From Aureococcus anophagefferens (lineage: Eukaryota; Sar; Pelagophyceae; Pelagomonadales; Pelagomonadaceae), in NCBI RefSeq assembly GCF_000186865.1, contig NW_008705572.1, positions 393,384 through 457,383 on the forward strand: DNA of 64,000 nt, written 5' to 3'. Below are positions 8,551-17,839 of the stretch, piece by piece (the stretch's first letter is position 1; each line of letters begins with the position of its first letter). The notes below the pieces were generated by a model. That model saw only the letters and a program-made list of their open reading frames with translations, was not told where the DNA came from and made no database searches. The translations under genes were made by a program, and so were the position numbers.

Positions 8551-11253
8551 GTGCATTTTGAAGCGTCTCAGGGTGTGGGGGCTGGCGGCGGCGACGCGGC
8601 TCCGAACGCCGACGCCGCGGCCAAGGCAGTAGCCGACGCCGCCAAGGCCGAAATAGCGAAAAACCGCCACGACGAGGCAGCCATGGCCAGCAAGTACATC
8701 CACGAGCTCGATCTCCTGTTTTGCGCCGTCGAACCGGTCGACGACGTGCCGGTGCTGCCGCAGGACCCGCAGCTGCTCGTCAAGGTCGACGACCCCGCGG
8801 CGCGACCGTTGACGCCGCCGCAGCCGCGGCCGCCCGCGGGCTCGCGGCCGCCGAAGTCGCCGAGCCTCGTCGACATCGACGCGCCCGAGGACGGCGGCGC
8901 GCCGAGGCCAACAAGCTTGTTGCGGCCCGAGCGGAAGCGGTCCTTCAGCAAGTGGGCCGAGAAGCTGCCGGAGATCGACAGCGCGGGCGGGCCCGGCGAC
9001 CGGCCGCCCGCGCGGCGCGAGTCGCGCCTCGCGCGGCCGACGTCGCCGCCGAGGAAGGAGAGTGTGCAGTCCGCGCTGCTCATGGTCCTCTGCGCGAACA
9101 ACGACCCCCGCGACCCGCCCGCCGCGCCGCCGGCGGAGTTCGACCCCGTCGTCACGTCCTACAGCATCGACGCCTACGACGACGAGGTCGAGGCGCGCGC
9201 GTCGCCGACGCACGGGCAGACGGCCTTCGTGCAGACGCCGCCGGAGCGCGCGCCGTCGCCCATCGCCTTCGCGCTCGCCGACGACGACCCGGAGGCGCCG
9301 CGGCACCGCCGCGTGCGCCTCGAGGCGCTGCTGCGCGCCGGCGGCCGCGAAGCCGCCGCGCCGCCGCCGGACGAGAGCTGGACGGGCTTCTCCTGGGGCT
9401 ACGAGGACGAGCGGCCGCCGCCCGAGCCGGAGACGCCGCCCGTGGCCGTCGTCGCCGACGTAAACGGCGACGACCCGCGCTCTTTCCGCCTCTTCGACGC
9501 GAGCGGCGCGGTGGCGATCGACCGCGTCGAGACGCTCGCGGCGGCCTGGCGCTGCCGCGTCGACGGCGACGCCGCGTTCCTCGACGTCTGGGCGCGGGGC
9601 TGCCCGCGCGGCGCGGCGCCGTACCCCTGCTCGAGTCGCGCGTGCGTCGACGATCCGAAACACCGTAGGCGCCGCGACGACGACGGGTATCGCGGCGCGG
9701 GGCCCGACCGCGAGCGGCACCTCCGCGCGGACGCGCCGCCCTGCGACTGGAGCCTGGAGTGGCGGCCGCGGCGCGGCTTCTCCGACGGCGACGCGCGGCG
9801 GGCCATGCACGCGGTCGCCGCGGCGCTCGCGTTCGCGCGCGGCGCCGCGCGGCGGCTCGCGCGCGACGCCGCGGACCCGCGCGGCGCGTCCAAGGTCCGC
9901 GTCGCGGGCCACGTCGAGGACGACGACGCTCTGGCCGCGGCGCCGGCGCCGGCGCGGCCCGACGAGACGCCCTTCAAGGTGCAGCAGCTCCGCCGCGAGA
10001 GCCTGGCCCAGGTCTCGGGCGCGGACGCGGCGAGTTGGTCCGCGTCCTTCGCGCCCTACTCGTCCTGGAAGAGCCTCGAGGACCAGGCGTTGGGGCTCAT
10101 GCTCCGGCCCCTGCGGGCCACCTACGACGTCGGCGACCTGGGCCCCGCGCGCTTCGACTTCCTGGGCAAATCGATCGCGCGCCGCGACTTCGTCGTCGTC
10201 AACGGCCGGGGCCAGCGGCTCCGCGCGAGCCGCTGGGCCGCGGACGACGCGCCGCCGGCCGCGCCGACGGTGCTGTGCCTCCACGGGAACCAGAGCTCGC
10301 GCGTCGAGGGCCTCCACTACCTCGCGCTCGTCCTCGAGCTCGGCTGCGCTCTCGTGGCCGTCGACTGCGCGGGCAGCGGCAAATCCGACGGCGACAAAGT
10401 GAGCCTGGGCCTGCGCGAGGCGGCGGACGCGTCGGACGTCGTCGACGCGTTGTACGCGACGCACGGCACGCCGCCGGAGAAGATCGTCGTCTGGGGCCGG
10501 TCCATGGGCGCGTCCGCGGCGCTCCTGTGCGCCGCGGACCACCAGCCGGGCCTGGCGGGCCTCATTTTAGACTCGCCCTTCGCGTCGCTCGTCAAGCTCG
10601 TCAATGATCTCACGAAGCACGCCGCGCGGTCCAGGGCGAACCCGGACGGGAAGTCGACCTTCGCGTCGCTCGTCGACGGCGCCGCGGACGTCGCCGCGGA
10701 CGCGCTGATCCGCGTCGTCCGCGCGCGCCTCGTCCACGTCGCGGGCTTCGCCGTCGACGACGTCGTCCCCGAGGACCGCGCCGCCGCCGTCGACGCGCCG
10801 GGCGGCGTGTTGTTGATCGCGGGCGACCGGGACGCGATCGTGCCGCCGAAGCGCAACGCGGCGCCGATCCTCGCGGCGCTCGACGCGCGGCCGGGCCGCG
10901 CGGGCGACGCGACGCTCGTGCGCTGCGAGCGCGCGGGCCACGACGGCTGCCGGCCGCTCGCCGTCTACCGCGCGGCGCGGCGCCACCTCGCAAACGCGCT
11001 CGCGCTCGACGCGAGCGCCGCGGACCTCGCGGACCTCATCACCGTCGCGCCGGCGCCGGACGACGCGCCGCGCCACGTCTACCTCGCCGTGCCCTGGCAG
11101 ATCCACGCGGCCCTCGAGAAGAAGCGCCTCGCCCAGACCAGCCACGCGGCGCCGGGGCCCGTGCCGGACCGCCGCGAGTCCGCGGACCACCTCCTCGCGG
11201 AGATCTCGCGCATCCAGCGCGAGCTCGAGTCCATCCAGGGCGGCGAGGCCTAA
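8551..11253 (+). CDS. Large alpha/beta-hydrolase (BAAT/ABHD-type) with long disordered N-terminus
   Basis: 900 aa in one exon. The C-terminal third is an alpha/beta hydrolase: LCLHGNQSS (H578, oxyanion region), nucleophile elbow GRSMG (S651), acidic residue in GDRDAIVP (D761) and catalytic His in AGHDG (H797). The first about 500 residues are Pro/Ala/Asp-rich and unlike any domain I know, and a short basic/coiled tail ends the protein (LAEISRIQRELESIQ). It is likely a serine hydrolase (esterase/lipase/thioesterase-like) acting in the cytosol. A later in-frame Met (8683, MASKYIHEL) is an alternative start. Confidence 0.8.
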   Translation: MHFEASQGVGAGGGDAAPNADAAAKAVADAAKAEIAKNRHDEAAMASKYIHELDLLFCAVEPVDDVPVLPQDPQLLVKVDDPAARPLTPPQPRPPAGSRPPKSPSLVDIDAPEDGGAPRPTSLLRPERKRSFSKWAEKLPEIDSAGGPGDRPPARRESRLARPTSPPRKESVQSALLMVLCANNDPRDPPAAPPAEFDPVVTSYSIDAYDDEVEARASPTHGQTAFVQTPPERAPSPIAFALADDDPEAPRHRRVRLEALLRAGGREAAAPPPDESWTGFSWGYEDERPPPEPETPPVAVVADVNGDDPRSFRLFDASGAVAIDRVETLAAAWRCRVDGDAAFLDVWARGCPRGAAPYPCSSRACVDDPKHRRRRDDDGYRGAGPDRERHLRADAPPCDWSLEWRPRRGFSDGDARRAMHAVAAALAFARGAARRLARDAADPRGASKVRVAGHVEDDDALAAAPAPARPDETPFKVQQLRRESLAQVSGADAASWSASFAPYSSWKSLEDQALGLMLRPLRATYDVGDLGPARFDFLGKSIARRDFVVVNGRGQRLRASRWAADDAPPAAPTVLCLHGNQSSRVEGLHYLALVLELGCALVAVDCAGSGKSDGDKVSLGLREAADASDVVDALYATHGTPPEKIVVWGRSMGASAALLCAADHQPGLAGLILDSPFASLVKLVNDLTKHAARSRANPDGKSTFASLVDGAADVAADALIRVVRARLVHVAGFAVDDVVPEDRAAAVDAPGGVLLIAGDRDAIVPPKRNAAPILAALDARPGRAGDATLVRCERAGHDGCRPLAVYRAARRHLANALALDASAADLADLITVAPAPDDAPRHVYLAVPWQIHAALEKKRLAQTSHAAPGPVPDRRESADHLLAEISRIQRELESIQGGEA

Positions 11254-11291
11254 CCTTAGTTTTTTATGTCACGGGGCCCCACCTGCGAGTC

Positions 11292-12350
11292 TTAGTTCAC
11301 GAGCCGCAGGGCGCGGAGCAGCTTCGTGAGGACGTGCTCCGCCACGCCGAGGGACACGGCGATGCCCAGGGCCCAGAGGGACCCGAGCTTCGAGAGGGGC
11401 GGCCGCGGCATCGCCGACGCGATGGCGAAGGTCAGATAGTCGTGGGCCTTCTCGAGGGCCCGCTGGTAGGCGTAGCTCTCGTGGCTCAGGCGGCCGTAGT
11501 GCGTGAAGCCCGCGTTGTAGTCGCGCGCGTTCGCGTCGAGCGCCGCGACCGCCGCGAGGTCGGCCGCGTCGAGCTCGTAGGAGAGGAGGTCGAAGTTCTC
11601 CGCCGCGTGGTTCCGCGACATGGGGATGGGGAACACGCCCGTCTGGTGGCACCACTTGAGGGCGATCTGCGTCGGCGTCTTGCCGCGTTTCTCCGCGATC
11701 GCCGCGAGCGCCGGCGATTCGACGAGCTCGGGCCGCCGCTTGTGGAGCGGGTTGTAGGCGCTCAGCGCGATGCGCTCCCTCTGGCAATAGGCGACGAGGG
11801 CGCCCTGCTGGCAGCGGGGGTGGCGCTCGATCTGGTTGACGACGGGCCGGACGTCGCACGCGGCGAGCAGCACCTCGAGGTGCTTGACCTCGAAGTTGGA
11901 CACGCCGATGCTGCGGACCTTGCCCTCGGCCTGGAGCGCCTCGAGCGCGGCCCAGGCCGCGCGCAGGTCCAGCGCCAGGTCCGGCGCCGTCATGTAGTTG
12001 GGCATGAGGCCAAAGGGCATGTGGAGCAGGAGGCAGTCGAGGTAGTCCGTCCGCAGGTCCCGGAGGCACTCCTCGCAGGCCGCGCGCGGGTCGCGCATGT
12101 GGCGCGTCCAGATCTTCGTCGTGAGGAAGACGTCGGACCGCCCCAGGGACGCGTCGGCCTTGAAGCGCTCCTCGAAGAAGGCGCCGAGCAGGGCGTGGTT
12201 GCCGTAGAGCATGGCCAGGTCGAAGTGGCGGTAGCCGGCGTCGAGGGCGCCGCCGATGGCCTCCATGTCCCAGGTGTTCATGGTGCCGAAGCACTGCGTG
12301 GGCATGGCCACGCCCGCCGCCTCGATGCATGCTCCCAGGGGGGCAGCCAT
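11292..12350 (-). CDS. Aldo-keto reductase
   Basis: 352 aa. The catalytic tetrad is complete: D44 and Y49 (HFDLAMLYG), K79 (LTTKIW), H110 (LLLHMPFG). Family blocks IGVSNFEVKHLE, the N-Q-I-E-R-H-P strand and the NADPH-binding IPMSRNHAAENFD follow. It reduces carbonyls with NADPH as an (alpha/beta)8 barrel. Unusually, the C-terminus ends in an amphipathic/hydrophobic helix (about 320-348), suggesting membrane association. It is divergent from the FKBP gene, with start codons about 70 bp apart, so a shared promoter is likely. Confidence 0.9.
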   Translation of the reverse strand: MAAPLGACIEAAGVAMPTQCFGTMNTWDMEAIGGALDAGYRHFDLAMLYGNHALLGAFFEERFKADASLGRSDVFLTTKIWTRHMRDPRAACEECLRDLRTDYLDCLLLHMPFGLMPNYMTAPDLALDLRAAWAALEALQAEGKVRSIGVSNFEVKHLEVLLAACDVRPVVNQIERHPRCQQGALVAYCQRERIALSAYNPLHKRRPELVESPALAAIAEKRGKTPTQIALKWCHQTGVFPIPMSRNHAAENFDLLSYELDAADLAAVAALDANARDYNAGFTHYGRLSHESYAYQRALEKAHDYLTFAIASAMPRPPLSKLGSLWALGIAVSLGVAEHVLTKLLRALRLVN

Positions 12351-12418
12351 CAGCCACAGACAGAAAGGGCAGCACCTTCACCGTGTCGACGATGCCGAGG
12401 CAGCCCGCGACGACGACG

Positions 12419-12952
12419 ATGGTGTATCGGATCCTGGCGCTCGCGCTGCTGCCCGGCACCTTCGGCAAGGTCATCTCGAACTCGCTCTTCCTCGCGGAGA
12501 ACGCGCAGCTGCCCGGCTGGACGACGACGGCGTCGGGCCTCCAGTACAAGGTGCTGAAATCCGGGACCGGGCCCGCGGCGTCGCCGTCGGCGCGCGTCGT
12601 CGCGACCTACACGGCGCGCCTCCCGCACAACGGCCAGGAGCTCCCGCCGGGCACGCCCCTGCACCGGCGCGAAAAGCCGACGACGCCGGCCTACGGCGCG
12701 CCGGCGCTCGTGCCGAACCGCGTCATGAAGGGCCTCGCGGAGGCGCTCGGCCTCATGCGCGCGGGCGACGCGTGGGAGCTCGTCGTGCCGCCGAAGCTCG
12801 CCTACGGCGCCGCCGGGTCCGGCACGGCCGTGCCGCCGAACGCCATCCTGCTCTGGACCGTGGAGGTCGCCGAGGTCCGCGACGGGTCCGCCGCGGCCCG
12901 CGCGGTCGCCGTCGGCCTCGCGGCGCTCCTCGTCCTGCGGAGATACACCTAA
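12419..12952 (+). CDS. FKBP-type peptidyl-prolyl cis-trans isomerase, secretory
   Basis: 177 aa. I chose the ATG at 12419 because it begins a signal peptide (MVYRILALALLPGTFG); an ATG 90 bp upstream lies within the leader of the divergent gene. The FKBP fold is seen in GLQYKVLKSGTGP, the V-V-A-T-Y strand, the V-M-K-G-L-A-E-A-L helix, WELVVPPKLAYG and the final VPPNAILLWTVEVAEV strand. A C-terminal hydrophobic helix (AVAVGLAALLVL) would anchor it. It probably acts as a folding helper in the ER or plastid envelope pathway. Confidence 0.85.
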   Translation: MVYRILALALLPGTFGKVISNSLFLAENAQLPGWTTTASGLQYKVLKSGTGPAASPSARVVATYTARLPHNGQELPPGTPLHRREKPTTPAYGAPALVPNRVMKGLAEALGLMRAGDAWELVVPPKLAYGAAGSGTAVPPNAILLWTVEVAEVRDGSAAARAVAVGLAALLVLRRYT

Positions 12953-12962
12953 AAAGAGCGCT

Positions 12963-14663
12963 TTAGCACCAGCGGTCGTCCGTGGGCGCCTCGTCCGTCG
13001 TCGGCGCCGGGGCGGCGTAGGCCGGGTTCTCGGCCTTGCGGTCGAGGTAGAGGAGGTGGGCCTCGACGGCCTCGTACGCGCGCTGGACCGCGTGGAACTT
13101 GCCCGTCCACTTGCGCTGGTCGTCCTTGGGCAGGTCGTCGAAGTTGGGCGGCCGCTTGTCCGGGTGGTAATGGAGCACGAGGCGCCGCCAGTTCTGGCGG
13201 AGCACGTTCGCGTGCTCGCCGTCGGCCTCGAACTCGCCGAGGAGCGCGCCGTCGACCTCGAGCGTGGAGAACGCGTCCGCGAGGGGCACCTCCTTGGTCC
13301 AGGCGAAGTAGCGCGGGCCGTGCTCCTCGAAGGGGTCGTCGCCCGGCAGGGGGCCGTCCCGGAAGCGGTCGTGCGCGGGCTTGCCGTCGTCCTCGGACAC
13401 GAACGACGGCGCGGCCTTGTTCATCAGAAAGTGGCCGTCCATGAAGCCGTGGAGCAGCTCCGACGTGTGGATCGTCTTGCAGTAGTCCATGGCCATCATC
13501 ATCTCGCCGTTGCGAAGCATGGGGTCCGCGCCGAGCTCCTCGCAGAGCGCCTGCACGAGCTCGTAGTGCTCCGACGCCGCGGCCGCCATCAGCGGCGTCT
13601 TGTCCCAGCACCGCGCGTTGACGTCCGCGCCGTGGCGCACGAGGAGCTCCGCGGTCGACGGCGACCCCTGGGCGTCGTCGCAGCAGCAGAGCTGGAGCGC
13701 GGACATGCAGTAGTAGTTGCGCTCGTTGAGGTGCTGGGGCCGCACGCACGGCGCCTTCAAAATCTCCTTCAACACGAGCGTCCGCCCCGCGATGGCCGCC
13801 TCCATGATCGGCGTCGTGTACTCGGCGTCCAGCGCGAGGACCATGGCGCCGTCGCCGATGGCCGCGAGCTGGGCGCAGAGCCGCGAGTCGCCGCGGCTCA
13901 CGGCGTTGTGGAGCAGCGTGCGGCCCTTGTCGTCGACGCACGCGAGCGCGTTCGTGACGCTGTCGACGGTGTTGAGCCACCGCGTCGCCGCGGCGCGCAC
14001 CTCGAGGTAGGGCGCCTCGGGCGTCTTCAGCAGCTCGTGGACGCGGTCGCCGAGCGTCGCCAGCGCCGCGTTCGTGCACGGCGGCGGCGGCGCGTAGCGG
14101 TCCTTGGCGATGAGGCCCGTCTCCTCGCTCAGGCCCCGGGGCATCGGCGGGCTCGCGACGATCTCGCCGCCGGACCCGAACAAAGCCGGATTCTCCGGCG
14201 CGTCCTTCAAAGCCGGGTCCGGGGGCTTGCCCTCGAGGAGGGGCGTCACCTCCTCGCGCCACCACTTGCCCGACGTGTAGTGGACGCCCGCGACGAAGAG
14301 CTCCGCGATCTTATCCGCGCGCTTCTTCGACAGGTGCAGGATGACGCGGCCGACCTTCTCGTTGCCCTCGATGCGCGCGCCGTCGACGGCGCAGCAGCGC
14401 ATCATGAAGGGGTCGATGGGCCGGTCGTACTTGTCCTTGCCCTTCTTCTTGTTGTACGCGTCCACGAACGGGCCGATGAGCGCCTCGCGCACGTGGCGCC
14501 CGAACCACTTCGGGTTCACCGTGATCTTCAGCGTGAGGTGCATGGCCTCGTCGTGGTGGTCCTTGAAGTGGACGAGGCACGCGATGCCGCGCGTCAGCGC
14601 CGTCGACTTGGGCGCGTCGGCCGCGGCGCCGGCGTCGGGCTTCTTGTCCGCGTCCGCCGCCAT
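12963..14663 (-). CDS. Ankyrin-repeat protein with C-terminal J domain
   Basis: 566 aa from the ATG at 14663 (MAADADKK); an in-frame Met 42 bp upstream is possible. The N-terminal about 170 residues form a globular domain I do not recognise. Ankyrin repeats follow (KGRTLLHNAVSRGD, YTTPIMEAAIAGRTLVLKEI, WDKTPLMAAAASEHYELVQA). Near the C-terminus is a J domain with the diagnostic HPD (RRLVLHYHPDKRPPNFDD), which would recruit and stimulate an Hsp70. The combination suggests a substrate-specific co-chaperone. It converges with the FKBP gene, 10 bp between stops. Confidence 0.85.
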   Translation of the reverse strand: MAADADKKPDAGAAADAPKSTALTRGIACLVHFKDHHDEAMHLTLKITVNPKWFGRHVREALIGPFVDAYNKKKGKDKYDRPIDPFMMRCCAVDGARIEGNEKVGRVILHLSKKRADKIAELFVAGVHYTSGKWWREEVTPLLEGKPPDPALKDAPENPALFGSGGEIVASPPMPRGLSEETGLIAKDRYAPPPPCTNAALATLGDRVHELLKTPEAPYLEVRAAATRWLNTVDSVTNALACVDDKGRTLLHNAVSRGDSRLCAQLAAIGDGAMVLALDAEYTTPIMEAAIAGRTLVLKEILKAPCVRPQHLNERNYYCMSALQLCCCDDAQGSPSTAELLVRHGADVNARCWDKTPLMAAAASEHYELVQALCEELGADPMLRNGEMMMAMDYCKTIHTSELLHGFMDGHFLMNKAAPSFVSEDDGKPAHDRFRDGPLPGDDPFEEHGPRYFAWTKEVPLADAFSTLEVDGALLGEFEADGEHANVLRQNWRRLVLHYHPDKRPPNFDDLPKDDQRKWTGKFHAVQRAYEAVEAHLLYLDRKAENPAYAAPAPTTDEAPTDDRWC

Positions 14664-14874
14664 CGCTGCGCGTTTCCTGCCGTGCGAGACTCGTCCGCGA
14701 TGCACGTCTCGCCCGGCGCCCCGGCCTAGAGCACGTTTCCGCGCGAGAAAACGTCGCGACCTCGCGGCTGCCGAAGCGCGACGCTGGCCACAGCTCTTGT
14801 GGAGACAGCAGCATCACCAGCACCATCCAGGACAACATGAGCTATTAGGGCCGCCGCTCGCGGGCTGCCCGACG

Positions 14875-16662
14875 ATGGCGCGCAAGCGAAGCAAAAAGGC
14901 CCCGGAGCCGAAGGCCGGCGGCGCGTCCCCGGCCCCCCTGCGGCTCCTCTTCGTCGCCGGCGTCGCCGCGCTCGCCTTCGCGGCCCAGCTCTACTTGAAG
15001 ACCGCGGCCGTCGAGGTGCGCGCCGCGGCGGCGGACCGGGAGCTCATGGCGCGCGTCGCGGCGCCGGCGTCGGCGCCGGGCCAGTTCGACCGGGCCATCG
15101 CGTGGTGCAGCCAGCACTGGGACACGACGGCGAGCAAGATCGCGGAGCTGCAGCTCGAGAATCTGAAGCGCGACGCCGGCGACGGCGGCGCGGCGGCGAC
15201 GGTCGCGAACCTCATGATCCGGGCCACGGAGCAGGACATGCGGTCGTCGAACTGGTCCGCGACGTCGGCCATCGCCGCGCCGTCGGCCCTGGCGACCAAG
15301 TACCGCGACGTGCTCAGCAGCGCGGCCGCGCTCCTCCGGACGGCCGCGATTCCCGACAACGAGACGCTCCCGGGCCACCACGGCGCCCACTACTCCCTCG
15401 CCCTCGTCTACAAGCTCTACCCGTCCCTCGCCGCCCACGGCGCGGACCCCGGCGCCGTCGCCGACGCCGGCGCGGCCCACCTCTGCGCCGCGCAGCGCGC
15501 CACCGTCGCGACGATCGCCGCGGAGCACCGGCCGGCCGCGGGCATCCCCCTGGCGAAGCGCGTCCGCGACGCCTGCGCGCGCGTGGACCTCGTGCGCGAC
15601 TGGCACGCGGCGCCGCGCGTGTCTCTGGAGCCGACGGCGGCCGACGACCGCGTCTTCGTCGCGACGATCGTCGCGCCTCCGAACGGGTCGCTCGCGGTCC
15701 AGGGCCTCGACGCGCTGCTCCACGACCTGCCCATCGGCGACCCGGGGCCCGACGAGTTCGAGGACGACTTCCAACCCCGGGACTGCGCCATCTACGCCGG
15801 GCCGAGCCGCTGCTACCCCGCGCTCTTCCGCCAGTTCGACAACAGGCACGTCGAGGCGCGGCCGCGGACCCTGGAACTCGACGCGTTCGCCTACGTCGAC
15901 GGCTTCAGCGGGAGCTCCTACTACCACTGGCTCGTGGAGACGCTGCCGAAGCTGCTCCTGCTCGGCGACGAGCTCGACGCGCGGGGGCTGCGGAACGTGC
16001 CGCTCCTGCTGCCGTCGGGCGGCCCGTTCATCGAGGCGACGATGCAGCTCGCGGGCCGCGACGCCTTCCGGCCCTTCGGCACGCTCCACAAGCGCGACGC
16101 GGCCCTCGTGGTGACGGGCACGCAGGCGACGACGGTGACCTGGGACCCGGCGCCGGGCGTCCACGGCGGCGCGGGCGCGGTGCTCCGGCCGCTGCCGAGC
16201 CTGCTGCGCCGCGCGCGCGCCGCGCTCCTCCCCGCGGACCCGGCGCGGCGGGCGACGCGCGTCGTCCTCGTCGGCCGGGGGCCGGCGGAGTCGCGCGCCT
16301 TCGGCAACCAGGAGGCGCTCATGGCCGCGCTCGCGCACGTCGCGTCGCAGCGGAATTTGGACTTCACGCTCTTCGAGGGCGCGGCCACGCCCATGCGCGA
16401 CACCGTGGACCTCTTCGCGTCGGCGGCGCTCGTCGTCGGCGTCCACGGCGCGGGCCTCGCGAACTGCCTCTTCATGGCGCCGGGCGCGGCCGTCCTCGAG
16501 CTCGCGCTCCCGGAGTCGGAGTTCGGCGAGTACGGCGCCATGGCCGCGGCGCTGGGCCTCGCCTACGCCGCGTCGCCCCTGCCCCACTCGAACTTCGAGG
16601 CGCGCGCCTGGCCCCGGCCGTCGAACGTCGCCGCCGCGGCCGCGACGCTCCTCGACGCGTAG
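14875..16662 (+). CDS. GT61-like (DUF563) glycosyltransferase, type II membrane protein
   Basis: 595 aa. A basic cytosolic tail (MARKRSKK) is followed by a single signal anchor at about 22-40, then a lumenal domain. GT61 hallmarks are YYHWLVETLPKLLLLGDEL, the PLLLPSGGPFIEATM block, the FGNQEALMAAL segment and the C-terminal GVHGAGLANCLFMAPGA strand with GxHGAGL. The family transfers xylose or GlcNAc to glycans in Golgi/ER. The ATG at 14875 is preferred over an upstream in-frame Met because the anchor would otherwise be internal. It diverges from the ankyrin/J gene with 211 bp between. Confidence 0.85.
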   Translation: MARKRSKKAPEPKAGGASPAPLRLLFVAGVAALAFAAQLYLKTAAVEVRAAAADRELMARVAAPASAPGQFDRAIAWCSQHWDTTASKIAELQLENLKRDAGDGGAAATVANLMIRATEQDMRSSNWSATSAIAAPSALATKYRDVLSSAAALLRTAAIPDNETLPGHHGAHYSLALVYKLYPSLAAHGADPGAVADAGAAHLCAAQRATVATIAAEHRPAAGIPLAKRVRDACARVDLVRDWHAAPRVSLEPTAADDRVFVATIVAPPNGSLAVQGLDALLHDLPIGDPGPDEFEDDFQPRDCAIYAGPSRCYPALFRQFDNRHVEARPRTLELDAFAYVDGFSGSSYYHWLVETLPKLLLLGDELDARGLRNVPLLLPSGGPFIEATMQLAGRDAFRPFGTLHKRDAALVVTGTQATTVTWDPAPGVHGGAGAVLRPLPSLLRRARAALLPADPARRATRVVLVGRGPAESRAFGNQEALMAALAHVASQRNLDFTLFEGAATPMRDTVDLFASAALVVGVHGAGLANCLFMAPGAAVLELALPESEFGEYGAMAAALGLAYAASPLPHSNFEARAWPRPSNVAAAAATLLDA

Positions 16663-16671
16663 GGCGGCCCG

Positions 16672-17743
16672 TTACCGCGCGGGGGCCGCGACGAGCGCCA
16701 GGGTCGCGGGGGGGTCGCCGCCGGCGACGAAGTGGCGCAGCGCGGCCGCGGTCAGCTCGGGCTGCTCGTAGGGCAGGCACGCGCGCGCGCCGGGGACCAC
16801 GAACGAGTCCGCGGGGCGCGGCAGCCGCGCGAGCGCCGCCGCCGTGCGGTTCGCCGGGTCGAAGGCTCCGGGGAAGTCGCCGCGGATGATCTGCGTCGGC
16901 GCGTCGAGCGCGTCGAGGACGGCGCCGCGGTCGTCGCGCCACGCGCCGCCGCCGGGGATCGTGCCGCAGAGGTAGGCGAGCGTCGCGAAGCGGCCCCGCG
17001 AGTCCCGGGCCGCCGCGACACTGGTCGACCCAGGCGTCGTCGCACTCGCCCGCGAAGAGGTTCTTGTCCGTGAAGGCGCGGATGCGCGCGCCGCGCTTCC
17101 CTCGCAATCGGCGAAAGAAGAGATTGCCCACGGGCGAAGAAGAGATTGCCCAGGCGATCCGCTGGATCCGCCGCGACGCGCGCGGCGTCGGCGGTCCCGG
17201 CGGCGGCGCGCCCGCCTTCTTGGCCATCCACGGCTCGTCGGCGTCGTCGCAGACGAAGCGCAGCGGCGGCGGCGACAGGAGCGACACGCCCGCGATCGTG
17301 TCCCGGCCGCCGAGGCGCCACATCTCGAGCGCGCAGGGCAGGAGGCCGCCCTGGACGACGAGCGTGCACGGCCGGCCGACCTCGTCGCGCACGTACGCGT
17401 CGAGCTGCCGCGCCCAGACCTCGGGGCCGTAGAACTTGCGCGGCTTCGGCGCCGCGGTCCCCGTGCCGAGGAGGTCCGGCGCGTGCGTCGCCGCGCCGCC
17501 GTCCCAGACCCGCTGGAACTTAATCCAGAAGGCGCGGTCGATGCCCACGCCGACCGGCGGGATGAGCACGAGCGGCGGCAGCGACGCGTCGCCGTCGGTG
17601 ATGGTCGTGTCGTAGCGCTGCTTCTCGAACGTCACCGTGCGCGTCGTGCCGACGGACAGCGCGTGCGCCGCGGTCAGGAGCGGCAGCAAGCGTAGCATGC
17701 CAGTGGACATTTGCGCTAGCCCGAGCAGCAATAGAGAGCTCAT
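16672..17743 (-). CDS. Plastid-type alpha/beta-hydrolase homologue, frame broken once
   Basis: A signal-like N-terminus (M at 17743, 17710 or 17698; MLRLLPLLTAAHALS) leads into an alpha/beta-hydrolase (PPLVLIPPVGVGIDRAFW, ATHAPDLLGTGTA, TLVVQGGLLPCALEM). The elbow where a G-x-S-x-G nucleophile is expected reads VQGGLLP, with no serine. The frame is intact to about 17021 (DDAWVDQC) and then continues one base out of register (AARDSRGRFATLAYLCGTIP...) to the stop at 16672; deleting one base restores about 355 codons. I read this as an assembly error or a young lesion. A 22-bp near-duplicate (GGGCAATCTCTTCTT) sits inside the coding part near 17105-17150. Confidence 0.65.
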
Positions 17744-17839
17744 AGCTCGGAGAGTATTGTAACAGCCAGCAACTGCCGTGCACCGTCGGCCTCGGGCAGG
17801 CTTCCCCTGCTCGTGCTCGCTCTGTCTTCTGTGCTCACG

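Noticed and set aside
17100..17150. 22-bp near-duplicate in the hydrolase as an insertion that breaks the frame
   Set aside because: Sequence on both sides reads as good hydrolase sequence in the same frame; the real frame slip is about 100 bp away.
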